A program made the translations under genes and the position numbers. Under the pieces are notes generated by a model that did not search any database, had not been told where the DNA came from, and worked only from the letters and a program-made list of their open reading frames with translations. DNA of 46,469 bases from an uncultured Geobacteraceae bacterium (GTDB lineage: Bacteria > Desulfobacterota > Desulfuromonadia > Geobacterales > Pseudopelobacteraceae), in the NCBI GenBank assembly GCA_903901875.1, contig CAIUSO010000153.1, positions 1-46,469 of the forward strand, in the 5' to 3' direction. The stretch's first letter is position 1; every line of letters starts with the position of its first letter. This document shows positions 8,197 to 15,981 of this stretch, piece after piece.

Positions 8197-9270
8197 ATGA
8201 TGATGGACAAGATAGAAGAACTGGAGCGGCGCTATCAGGAGCTTGAAGCCCTGCTCTCCGACCCGTCAATAATTTCCAACCAGCCGGAATTCCGCAAGCT
8301 GTCCCGCGAACATTCCGATTTGAGCGAATTGGTGGCTGCCTATCGCCGCTACCGGAAGATCCTCGCCGAAATTGCCGATAACCGGGAGCTTCTGGCCGAT
8401 CCGGACATGAAAGAGATGGCCGAAGATGAATTGAAGTCTCTGGAGACGGAAAAGGACCAACTGGATGCCGATATTCAGATGTTGCTGCTTCCGAAAGATC
8501 CCAATGACAACAAGAGCGTCATTCTGGAAATCCGTGCCGGTACCGGCGGCGACGAATCGGCCCTCTTTGCCGGGGATCTGTTCCGCATGTACTCGCGCTA
8601 TGCCGATACCAACCGCTGGAGGGTCGAGATCATCTCGGCTTCGGAATCGGAACGGGGGGGGTATAAGGAGATTATTGCTTCGGTTGAGGGTGAAGGAGTT
8701 TTTGCCAAACTGAAGTACGAATCCGGCACCCACCGGGTTCAGCGGGTACCGGAAACCGAGGCCCAGGGGCGTATCCATACCAGTGCCTGCACCGTTGCCA
8801 TCATGCCGGAGGCGGAGGATGTGGACATTGATATCCGCCCCGACGACCTGAAGATCGATGTGTACCGTTCATCGGGTGCGGGGGGGCAGCATGTCAACAC
8901 CACCGATTCTGCGGTGCGCATCACCCACATCCCGACCGGAACGGTGGTCGCCTGCCAGGAAGAGCGGAGCCAGATCAAAAACCGGGCAAAGGCCATGAAG
9001 GTTCTGAAAACCCGCATTCTCGATACCATTCAGCAGGCCCAGGATTCAAAACTTGCCGCCAACCGAAAACAGCAGGTCGGCTCGGGGGACCGGAGCGAAC
9101 GTATCCGCACCTATAATTTCCCCCAGGGGCGCATGACGGACCATCGAATCGGCCTGACCCTCTATCGCCTCGACTCCATCATGACCGGTGACATTGGGGA
9201 AATTACCGATGCCCTGCGGGCCTTCTATCAGATGGAAGCACTCAAGGCCCAGAGCGAAGGGAATTATTGA
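8197..9270 (+). CDS. prfA: Peptide chain release factor 1
   Basis: A 357-residue release factor that reads UAA and UAG and triggers release of the finished protein on the ribosome. The catalytic GGQ motif is seen in [17 protein letters not shown], and the preceding block [20 protein letters not shown] matches the codon-recognition domain of RF1. Three consecutive ATGs begin the frame, at 8197, 8200 and 8203, so the exact start is uncertain by two residues. In many relatives prmC (the GGQ methyltransferase) follows prfA; here a cysteine-cluster protein follows instead. Confidence 0.95.
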   Translation: MMMDKIEELERRYQELEALLSDPSIISNQPEFRKLSREHSDLSELVAAYRRYRKILAEIADNRELLADPDMKEMAEDELKSLETEKDQLDADIQMLLLPKDPNDNKSVILEIRAGTGGDESALFAGDLFRMYSRYADTNRWRVEIISASESERGGYKEIIASVEGEGVFAKLKYESGTHRVQRVPETEAQGRIHTSACTVAIMPEAEDVDIDIRPDDLKIDVYRSSGAGGQHVNTTDSAVRITHIPTGTVVACQEERSQIKNRAKAMKVLKTRILDTIQQAQDSKLAANRKQQVGSGDRSERIRTYNFPQGRMTDHRIGLTLYRLDSIMTGDIGEITDALRAFYQMEALKAQSEGNY

Positions 9271-9292
9271 TTCCTGCCACGTGCAGACCGCC

Positions 9293-9838
9293 ATGACAAC
9301 CACACCACCAGACATACTGGACAATTACCGCCAGCTGGTTGCAAAGGTCGATGCACTCTGCTCGTCAATCACCACACATTTGGCAGGGGAGCTGCACTGC
9401 CGGGCCGGCTGCAGCTCCTGTTGCATCTCAATCACCATCTTTCCCGTAGAAGCTGCGGCAATGGTCCGGTTGCTGAAAACTCTTCCAGACCAACAGAGCC
9501 GTGAAATCCGCGCCCATGTCACCCGCCAGAAAGGGGGTGCGCGATGCCCCCTCCTGCGGGATGAACGCTGCCTGCTCTATGAAGCACGCCCCATAATCTG
9601 CCGCACCCATGGCTTACCGATCGTGTATACCCAGGAGGGAGCGCAGATCAGTGACTGCTGCCCCCTGAATCTTACCGGGACCACCTCCCTCTCCGGTTCG
9701 GACGTCGTCAACCTGGACACCCTGAACACCCTGCTGACAGCTATTAACGCCACCTATCTGGCACAATCACCCCACCCACCCCTGCAGGACCGCATTGCCA
9801 TCGCCGACATTATTGAAACCGCTACTTCAGACCGTTGA
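9293..9838 (+). CDS. YkgJ-family cysteine-cluster protein
   Basis: A 181-residue protein with a dense cysteine pattern: CRAGCSSCC near residue 45, then CPLL, CLLYEARPIICRTHGLP, and later DCCPLN. This is the YkgJ/UPF0153 pattern, thought to bind zinc or an iron-sulfur cluster; the cellular role is not established. It starts 23 bases after prfA with no clear ribosome-binding site, so it probably depends on prfA translation. Its last 17 bases overlap the end of the convergent amidase gene. Confidence 0.75.
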   Translation: MTTTPPDILDNYRQLVAKVDALCSSITTHLAGELHCRAGCSSCCISITIFPVEAAAMVRLLKTLPDQQSREIRAHVTRQKGGARCPLLRDERCLLYEARPIICRTHGLPIVYTQEGAQISDCCPLNLTGTTSLSGSDVVNLDTLNTLLTAINATYLAQSPHPPLQDRIAIADIIETATSDR

Positions 9839-11081
9839 TATAGCTTCGAATACCTTCACAAATACCCTCGGCCGTCATATCCTGATAGGGAGCTTCCTTC
9901 AGGCGTGCTTCTTCCTGGGGGTTTGATACAAAGGCGGTTTCCACGAGGATACTCGGCATGCTGGCTCCCACCAGTACGTAAAATGGTCCCTGTTTGACAC
10001 CATGATTTTTTACGTCGGCATAGGTATCCTTGATTTTCCGGTGGAGGGTTTTTTGCACTTCGTCGGCAAGGCGGGCAGAATCGTTCAGCTTGTAGTTCGC
10101 CATCAGATCAAACAGAATGGCTTGCAGCACACTCACCTTTTCTAGTGATGTGCCGTTTTCCTTGGCAGCAAGACGGGCCACCTTATCGGTTTTTGCCAGG
10201 TTGAGATAATAGGTCTCAATTCCTGAAACCGCCCGATTTGCGGCAGCATTGGCATGGACAGAGACAAACAGGTCGGCTCCGACCTTGTTGGCAATTGCAG
10301 TGCGTTCTTCCAGCGGAATGAACACATCGGCTGAGCGGGTCATCACAACATCGACCCCCAGCTCCTCTTTCAGAAGATCCCGTAATTTTAGTCCGATGGC
10401 CAGTACCACATCCTTTTCCTGGGTACCGTTTTGACCAACGGCTCCCGGATCATGCCCCCCATGGCCCGGGTCAACCACAATTCGCCTGATTTTCGAGATA
10501 TTCACTTTTCTGGGGAGCTTAAGCTTTTTTTCAGCAACGGCACCCTTCTCTTCACGCTTTATGATGCTACTTTTATCGGGGCTTGCACTAATGGTCGGTT
10601 CCAGGCGGGAGATCTCGGCTGGTCGCTCCCCCCGCACGTCTATCACCAGCCGCGCCGGATCAGAAAGGGGAAACACCTTGTAATCCTTTATGTTCTCAAC
10701 ATCAAGCACCACCCGCACCACGTCGGGGCGATACTGCCCAACCCGCGCCCCCTTCAGTAACCCGTCACCAATGGTGATATCCTTAACGCCGCTCCCCATG
10801 CGGGTCCGCTTAAGGTCAATATAGATTCTCCCCGGCTTCCGGCTGCTGCCACCTCCCAGTTCATGTACTTCCCAGGTGGTATCCCGGTCAAGTTCCAGAG
10901 AAATCCGCGTATAATCGGGGGTGGACCAATGCTTCATTTCGCCCAGTACGGCGGATGTTCTTCTGCCCGAAGAGGTGTCTCCGTTAAAAGCCCCCGCTCC
11001 CTTTTTGGCTGCTATAACAGGGAATGGCACCAGAAGGGCCGCAATCAGCATGATGGTACAGAGGGTAATTATTCGATTCAT
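9822..11081 (-). CDS. N-acetylmuramoyl-L-alanine amidase with AMIN domain
   Basis: A 419-residue secreted cell-wall hydrolase that cuts the bond between MurNAc and the stem peptide. A signal peptide (about 1-25) is followed by an AMIN domain (about 50-150, with IYIDLKRTRMG and VRVVLDVENIKDYKVF), which targets such enzymes to the septum or envelope, and an Amidase_3 domain (about 195-415). Zinc-ligand motifs are visible: VDPGHGGHDPGA, the ERTAIAN region with its glutamate, and SVHANA; the catalytic glutamate lies in ILVETAFVSN. It is transcribed divergently from the RNase R gene. Confidence 0.92.
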   Translation of the reverse strand: MNRIITLCTIMLIAALLVPFPVIAAKKGAGAFNGDTSSGRRTSAVLGEMKHWSTPDYTRISLELDRDTTWEVHELGGGSSRKPGRIYIDLKRTRMGSGVKDITIGDGLLKGARVGQYRPDVVRVVLDVENIKDYKVFPLSDPARLVIDVRGERPAEISRLEPTISASPDKSSIIKREEKGAVAEKKLKLPRKVNISKIRRIVVDPGHGGHDPGAVGQNGTQEKDVVLAIGLKLRDLLKEELGVDVVMTRSADVFIPLEERTAIANKVGADLFVSVHANAAANRAVSGIETYYLNLAKTDKVARLAAKENGTSLEKVSVLQAILFDLMANYKLNDSARLADEVQKTLHRKIKDTYADVKNHGVKQGPFYVLVGASMPSILVETAFVSNPQEEARLKEAPYQDMTAEGICEGIRSYINGLK

Positions 11082-11225
11082 GGCTCGCCCGTGATGATAA
11101 AATTGATCCTTCTTTTACCAGAGTTTTCCCCATTAGACAACTTTTTGCACTGCGGCGGAATTAACGGAGTAATGACTCGCAATCCGTCAGGATGTTGTGA
11201 TATATCTCTCCCCCAGGGGGCCACC

Positions 11226-13553
11226 ATGAATCTGACTAAAAAGCATATCCTCACCTATTTCAGACAGCAGGAACAGGCGGTACCATTTTCCCTGCTGCTC
11301 CGCCAGTTCGGTGGGCGCCATGTCAACCGCGAACTGAAGAATATGCTTGAAGATATGGCGGAAGATGGCGAACTGGTACGTCTCAAGGGAAACAGTTACT
11401 CCCTCCCCGGCAAGAGCGGTTCGCTCCAGGGACGTATCTCGATACATCGGGACGGCTATGGTTTTGTGACCCCAACCGGTGGTGGCGAAGACATATTCAT
11501 TCCGGGGAAATATCTGAAGGGAGCTCTCCATGGCGACCTGGTCCAGGCCCAGTCATCTCCGAGCCGCAAGGGGGGTGGCAAGTTGGACGGCAGGGTACTG
11601 GCTGTGCTGGAGCGGGCGGTCACCCGTGTTGTGGGGCGATTTGAGGAAACACGCCATGGTGCTCTGGTCACCTCCGATGACCAGCGTCTGAATCTGGTGG
11701 TAGCCATCCCCCACAAGGGACGCGGAAAAGCGGCCGATGGACATCAGGTGGTCGTTGAGCTGACCAGCTATCCGGTGGGCGGACGCCCCGCCGAAGGGTC
11801 CGTCACCGAAGTCCTTGGCTGGCCCGACGATCCGGAGGTCGAAATTCAGTCCGTTATTCGCCGCTTTGACCTCCCCCATATATTCGCACCCGATGCCGTG
11901 GCAGAAGCCCAGTCCATCAACGGAGCGGTCAGCCAGGCTGAACTGAAGGGGCGCACGGACCTCCGCCACCTGCCGACCATAACCATCGATGGCGAAACCG
12001 CACGGGATTTTGATGACGCGGTATCCCTCCGCCGGGAGGGGGATTCGTTTCGACTCTGGGTTTCCATAGCCGATGTTTCCCACTACGTCAAAAAGGACAC
12101 CCCCCTGGACCGGGAAGCCTATCTGCGGGGCACATCGGTCTATTTCCCCGACCGCTGCATCCCCATGTTGCCGGAGCGGCTTTCCAACGGCATCTGCTCC
12201 CTGAATCCCAACGTCGACCGCCTGACCCTGACGGCTGAAATGCTTTTCGACTCCACCGGCACCAGGGGAGAATCAACATTCTACCCCAGTGTCATCAAGA
12301 GTGCGGCCCGCATGACCTACACGGCGGTGAAACAGATAATCGTCGATAATACCCCTGACGTAGCGGACCAGTTCCGGTCTGTAGTGCCCATGCTCTCTGA
12401 GATGAAGGAACTTGCGCTCATATTGATGGCGATGCGCAGCCGGCGCGGCAGTGTGGACTTCGACCTGCCGGAACCGGAAATAATAATCAACAGCGACGGT
12501 CAGACAGAAAAGATCATCCAGGCGGAACGGAATCTGGCCCATCAACTGATCGAAGAGTTCATGCTGGCCGCCAACGAAGCGGTGTCAAACCACCTTGCTT
12601 TGCGGGCTATCCCGCTCCTCTACCGGGTCCATGAAAAACCGGATCCTACCAAACTACAGACCTTTCAGGAGTTTATCCATGGCTTCGGCTATGACCTCCC
12701 CCTGGCCGGAGATGGCATCAAGCCGTCGGAGCTTCAGGGACTGCTGGCCCAGGCCAAGGGGCGACCGGAAGAGCGCATGATCAATTACGCCCTGCTCCGC
12801 TGTATGAAACAGGCCCACTATGCCGCCGACAATACGGGACACTTCGGGTTGGCATCGGAATGCTACTGCCATTTCACCTCACCCATCCGACGCTATCCTG
12901 ACCTGGTGGTACACCGAATCCTGAAGGCGTCCCTTGCAATTGTCCCCTCCTCTTCATCCCACCCCGGCGGGGGAAAGGGTTCCCGGCAATTGACCATCGC
13001 CACCGAACATCTGGGTGAGATTGCCGAGCATACCAGCAAGCGGGAACGGGTAGCCATGGAGGCCGAGCGGGATGTGGTGGAGATGAAAAAACTCCAGTAC
13101 ATGCAGAAACATGTGGGAGATGAGTTCGACGGTTATATCACCGGCGTCACCCCCTTTGGATTCTTCGTGGAACTGACGGAACTGTTTGTGGAGGGGCTGG
13201 TACATATCTCCACCCTGGCAGATGACCTCTACGTCCATGGGGAAAAGCAGCATTCACTGATCGGTCGGCGGAGCGGCAGAATATTCCGCATTGGCGATGC
13301 CGCCCACATCTCCGTCGTTTCCGTGTCACCCGGCACCCGCCGCATCGAGTTTGCTCTGGTCAGCCATGCCACCTCCCCGGCCCCAACTGCCGGAGGAAAA
13401 ATCGGCGGGGGAGAAGAATATGCACGGGTTCCCCTGCGCGGCAAATCGTTGTCCGGCGTGCAGTCCCGCCGTGAGCCCCGTACCTCGCCGGATCAGAGGA
13501 CCAAAAAGGGGACGGGGTCCAGTCGTCCCACAACGTCCCGGAAGCGGCGTTGA
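11226..13553 (+). CDS. rnr: Ribonuclease R
   Basis: A 775-residue processive 3'-5' exoribonuclease of the RNB family that degrades structured RNA. An N-terminal winged-helix and cold-shock OB domains (GRISIHRDGYGFVTP) come first. The catalytic RNB domain begins near residue 250 with IDGETARDFDDAVSLR, whose aspartates bind Mg2+. An S1 domain (GVTPFGFFVELTELFVEGLV) follows, and a basic C-terminal tail of about 70 residues ends in SRKRR. The start at 11226 is chosen by AGGGGG upstream and by family alignment from memory; the frame is open far upstream to 10863 but that part overlaps the divergent amidase gene. Confidence 0.93.
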   Translation: MNLTKKHILTYFRQQEQAVPFSLLLRQFGGRHVNRELKNMLEDMAEDGELVRLKGNSYSLPGKSGSLQGRISIHRDGYGFVTPTGGGEDIFIPGKYLKGALHGDLVQAQSSPSRKGGGKLDGRVLAVLERAVTRVVGRFEETRHGALVTSDDQRLNLVVAIPHKGRGKAADGHQVVVELTSYPVGGRPAEGSVTEVLGWPDDPEVEIQSVIRRFDLPHIFAPDAVAEAQSINGAVSQAELKGRTDLRHLPTITIDGETARDFDDAVSLRREGDSFRLWVSIADVSHYVKKDTPLDREAYLRGTSVYFPDRCIPMLPERLSNGICSLNPNVDRLTLTAEMLFDSTGTRGESTFYPSVIKSAARMTYTAVKQIIVDNTPDVADQFRSVVPMLSEMKELALILMAMRSRRGSVDFDLPEPEIIINSDGQTEKIIQAERNLAHQLIEEFMLAANEAVSNHLALRAIPLLYRVHEKPDPTKLQTFQEFIHGFGYDLPLAGDGIKPSELQGLLAQAKGRPEERMINYALLRCMKQAHYAADNTGHFGLASECYCHFTSPIRRYPDLVVHRILKASLAIVPSSSSHPGGGKGSRQLTIATEHLGEIAEHTSKRERVAMEAERDVVEMKKLQYMQKHVGDEFDGYITGVTPFGFFVELTELFVEGLVHISTLADDLYVHGEKQHSLIGRRSGRIFRIGDAAHISVVSVSPGTRRIEFALVSHATSPAPTAGGKIGGGEEYARVPLRGKSLSGVQSRREPRTSPDQRTKKGTGSSRPTTSRKRR

Positions 13554-13582
13554 CCCATGATGCCACATCAAGGTTGCAGCCG

Positions 13583-13596
13583 ACACAGTACTGTGT
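13583..13596. repeat. Perfect 14-bp palindrome upstream of tatC
   Basis: ACACAGTACTGTGT is fully self-complementary and lies a few bases before the tatC ribosome-binding site (AGGAAGG). It could be an operator half-site pair or chance; no other copy was noticed in the window. Confidence 0.3.
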
Positions 13597-13608
13597 TAGG
13601 AAGGTAGT

Positions 13609-14460
13609 ATGAGCGAAGAACGAGTCATACCGGTAATGGAGCATCTCATTGAGTTGCGCCGGCGATTGGTGGTTATTGTCATTGCCGTGGTAATCGGCAT
13701 GGGAGTGGCGTGGAATTTCTCCTCCGAGCTGCTCAAATTCATTGAAAAGCCGCTGACCGGGGCAACCTACCTCACTGAAATAAAAAAAGATCTGTACCGT
13801 AAGGTCAAAGAGATTTCACCGACCATATACACCCGCTACAAGCTTGACCAGGAGATAAACACCCCCCAGAAGCAGCATTCCCTTAACTACAGTGCCCCCC
13901 TTGAACCTTTTTTCATCCAGTGTAAGATCTCCATGCTGGCCGGCTTTATTCTGGTGCTTCCGGTGGTTTTTTATCAGATATGGCTCTTTGTCGCCCCCGG
14001 CCTGACCCGACAGGAGCGGCGGTTTGTACTACCATTTATCACCGCCGCCACGGTGACATTCTGCATCGGAGCCCTGTTCTTTTTGCTGATTATCTGGCCG
14101 GTAATTATTAATTTTTCTCTCTCCTATGAGGCGGAAGGGTTACAAAGCTGGTTCAACATCAGTGCCTATGTAAATTTCTGTCTCCGGCTGATCCTCCTGT
14201 TCGGTGCTATCTTTGAATTGCCGGTGGTAACCCTGATCCTGGCCCGTCTGGGAATTGTCAGCTATCAGTTTCTGGCACCAAAACGGAAGTACGCCCTGCT
14301 GGCAAGCTCCATCGTAGCCGCATTCCATGCCGACCTCATAACGATGTTTGTCATAATGATTCCTCTCTACCTGATGTATGAAATAAGCATCTGGGTGGCA
14401 CTGGCTTTTGGCAGAAAGAGGAGCGTCATCGTTCAGAACCCGCCAGAACCATCGGTATAA
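13609..14460 (+). CDS. tatC: Sec-independent protein translocase subunit TatC
   Basis: A 283-residue inner-membrane protein with about six membrane spans; TatC recognises twin-arginine signal peptides and forms the Tat export complex with TatA/B. The conserved start MEHLIELRRR, the FFIQCKISMLAGFILVLPVV segment and FVAPGLTRQERR are all visible. The first periplasmic loop is long (about residues 48-95) and rich in charged residues, which is common in Geobacter-like TatC. No tatA or tatB lies next to it in this window. AGGAAGG lies upstream of the ATG. Confidence 0.95.
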   Translation: MSEERVIPVMEHLIELRRRLVVIVIAVVIGMGVAWNFSSELLKFIEKPLTGATYLTEIKKDLYRKVKEISPTIYTRYKLDQEINTPQKQHSLNYSAPLEPFFIQCKISMLAGFILVLPVVFYQIWLFVAPGLTRQERRFVLPFITAATVTFCIGALFFLLIIWPVIINFSLSYEAEGLQSWFNISAYVNFCLRLILLFGAIFELPVVTLILARLGIVSYQFLAPKRKYALLASSIVAAFHADLITMFVIMIPLYLMYEISIWVALAFGRKRSVIVQNPPEPSV

Positions 14461-14479
14461 AACAGTGAGATAAATACAG

Positions 14480-14508
14480 TTGACAACTCCCTGCAAAACC
14501 CCTAAAAG
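14480..14508 (+). promoter_or_regulatory. Candidate sigma-70 promoter for the Rrf2 gene
   Basis: A perfect -35 box TTGACA (14480-14485) is followed after 17 bases by TAAAAG (14503-14508), a moderate -10 box. It lies about 100 bases before the Rrf2 start codon. A direct repeat TTGGTGCTTTGGTGCT follows near 14525 and could be an operator. Confidence 0.4.
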
Positions 14509-14609
14509 GATATAAACAGTCTTTTTGGTGCTTTGGTGCTCGTACAGGTCTTTTGATCGAAATACGACCCGCTGCACACATTTTTTTATATCAGCGTGAG
14601 GGGTATTAT

Positions 14610-15017
14610 ATGATGGAACTTACCCGTAAAGGTGAATATGCAATCAGAGGCATTGTCTATCTGGCAGGAAAGCAGACGGACAAAGTATGCCTGCTGAGCG
14701 ACATTGCAGAAGCCGTGAATGTACCTCCCACCTTCCTTGCCAAGATATTTCAGCAATTCAGTAAAATAGGTCTGGTTAAGTCATACCGGGGCACCGGTGG
14801 GGGCTTCATGCTGGGGCGACCACCGGAACAAATCACCCTCCTTGAGGTTGTAGAAGCGGTCGAAGGACCCATACTGCCAAACCGCTGCGTTGCCGCTCCG
14901 ACTGACTGCGAACGCTCCTGCGACTGTAACGTCCATCCGGTATGGCAGCGGGTTCAGAGTGAAGTTCGCCAGGTTTTGGGGGGAGTTTCGCTTAAAGACC
15001 TGGCTATCTGCAAATAA
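14610..15017 (+). CDS. Rrf2-family transcriptional regulator with cysteine cluster
   Basis: A 135-residue winged-helix regulator of the Rrf2/IscR type. The N-terminal DNA-binding part reads LTRKGEYAIRGIVYLA and later SYRGTGGGFMLGRPPEQITL. In the C-terminal half four cysteines occur in RCVAAPTDCERSCDC, near where IscR binds an Fe-S cluster, so a redox- or Fe-S-sensing regulator is likely. The start at 14610 (or the adjacent ATG at 14613) follows GTGAGGGG; a longer frame to 14553 lacks such a site. No isc genes are adjacent. The next promoter downstream carries TTGACGTTA repeats that it might bind. Confidence 0.85.
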   Translation: MMELTRKGEYAIRGIVYLAGKQTDKVCLLSDIAEAVNVPPTFLAKIFQQFSKIGLVKSYRGTGGGFMLGRPPEQITLLEVVEAVEGPILPNRCVAAPTDCERSCDCNVHPVWQRVQSEVRQVLGGVSLKDLAICK

Positions 15018-15021
15018 CCTG

Positions 15022-15039
15022 TTGACGTTATTGACGTTA
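15022..15039. repeat. Tandem TTGACGTTA repeat, possible operator
   Basis: TTGACGTTA occurs twice back to back (15022-15030 and 15031-15039), a few bases after the Rrf2 stop codon and 13 bases before the -35 box of the following promoter. Position suggests regulation of the transglycosylase gene, perhaps by the Rrf2 protein; this is inference. Confidence 0.4.
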
Positions 15040-15051
15040 ACAAAAATAATA

Positions 15052-15080
15052 TTGACATTGTTCTGTTAGTAAAATATCAT
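15052..15080 (+). promoter_or_regulatory. Strong sigma-70-like promoter for the transglycosylase gene
   Basis: TTGACA (15052-15057), 17 bases, then TATCAT (15075-15080). Transcription would begin near 15087 and leave an untranslated leader of about 160 bases before the start codon at 15247. Confidence 0.65.
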
Positions 15081-15102
15081 ACAACCCAGTCTCAGGTTAT
15101 CA

Positions 15103-15130
15103 GGCAAGATCCCTACCATGGGATTTTGCC
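15103..15130 (+). promoter_or_regulatory. Leader hairpin I
   Basis: GGCAAGATCCC pairs with GGGATTTTGCC (11 bp, one G-U pair) around a TACCAT loop. No T-run follows. It lies within the predicted leader of the transglycosylase mRNA. Confidence 0.55.
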
Positions 15131-15159
15131 ATTTCAGGGGTAAACTATTTTATAAAAAG

Positions 15160-15222
15160 GAGTCTCCCGCCGGAGCTTCACCCAGCCACTTTCGGGTAAC
15201 TACGCTACTCCGGCAAAGCCGA
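15160..15222 (+). ncRNA. Structured leader element of unknown class
   Basis: GCCGGAG (about 15169) can pair with CTCCGGC (about 15209) to close a domain containing a second pairing ACCC/GGGT. The CTCCGGC arm can instead fold locally as CGGC-AAA-GCCG, so two exclusive structures are possible, as in a switch. The following gene has no good ribosome-binding site, which also fits control at the RNA level. I could not match it to c-di-GMP, cobalamin, SAM, glycine or other classes I know. Confidence 0.35.
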
Positions 15223-15246
15223 CACAACTTCCCAAAAAATTAACTT

Positions 15247-15876
15247 ATGCGAAGACAACTCATCTATCTCACGTGCCTGTTGTTACTGACAGCGTGCGAA
15301 AACGATCCATCCAGACGCATTGACCTGCACGCTACTTCTCCGCTGGTCGCCGAACCGCCTGCCCTCGACAGTCGCAGTATCTCCCTCATCCAGCGCAAGA
15401 AACAACAGGCGGTCATTGAATCGGCCTTTTCCCGGAGAACAACTCCGGAGCGGGCCCGACAACTTGCAGCTATCTGCTATGACAAAACATACGGTACAAT
15501 TTTCATGCCCTTTGATCTTGCAGAAATCGCTCTGGCCGAGACCGGTAGCCACCGTCTCTCACCAAAAGCGGTGTCGAATCGGGGTGCCCGTGGCGTCTGG
15601 CAACTCATGCCGTATCGCGCAAAAAGTCATGGCTACTCTCCCGAAGACATGCTCGATGATGACAAATGTGCCGAAGCTGCCGTCTGCGAACTTAATGCAA
15701 AGTTTGACATGGCCCAAGGCAATCTGGATCGAGCCAAGCGCTATTATTGCGGTCAAGGGCCCCAAGCAAATGCGTATCTGAAAAAAATTCGCCAAATCAG
15801 AAAGGAGATGATGGCGGAATTGCACCCCCAGAGCAATAAGCTTGCCTTGGCCGACGTGCCATCCCGCATCCGATAG
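15247..15876 (+). CDS. Lipoprotein lytic transglycosylase-like protein
   Basis: A 209-residue protein with a lipobox (LLLTAC, Cys17), so probably anchored in the outer membrane. The SLT-like fold is seen at about residues 85-180: ALAETGSHRLSPKAVSNRGA then GVWQLMP, with Glu98 in the position of the catalytic acid, although the usual ES is ET here. It would cleave peptidoglycan between MurNAc and GlcNAc. The start codon lacks a clear ribosome-binding site and follows a long structured leader. A distant or non-catalytic relative is possible because the core is short and divergent. Confidence 0.72.
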   Translation: MRRQLIYLTCLLLLTACENDPSRRIDLHATSPLVAEPPALDSRSISLIQRKKQQAVIESAFSRRTTPERARQLAAICYDKTYGTIFMPFDLAEIALAETGSHRLSPKAVSNRGARGVWQLMPYRAKSHGYSPEDMLDDDKCAEAAVCELNAKFDMAQGNLDRAKRYYCGQGPQANAYLKKIRQIRKEMMAELHPQSNKLALADVPSRIR

Positions 15877-15906
15877 TTCAGCACTCGGAGTTTCCGGCGT
15901 TTTTGC

Positions 15907-15936
15907 TTGATATGAAAGTAGCCGCTCTGCTATAGT
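15907..15936 (+). promoter_or_regulatory. Candidate promoter for the chemoreceptor gene
   Basis: TTGATA (15907-15912), 18 bases, then TATAGT (15931-15936). It lies about 45 bases before the GTG start. The GGCGG plus T-run just after it could also serve as a weak terminator for the preceding gene. Confidence 0.4.
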
Positions 15937-15981
15937 CAGGCGGTTTTTTAGTGTAGTTTTCACAAAAGAAAGGAGCTTTCC

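Noticed and set aside
10863-11225. N-terminal extension of RNase R by 121 residues
   Set aside because: It overlaps the divergent amidase coding sequence, lacks a ribosome-binding site and shows no RNase R homology.
15131-15246. c-di-GMP-I (GEMM) riboswitch
   Set aside because: The diagnostic GACGCAAAGCC core and GNRA-type loop pairing are not present in the expected order, so I keep it as an unassigned leader.
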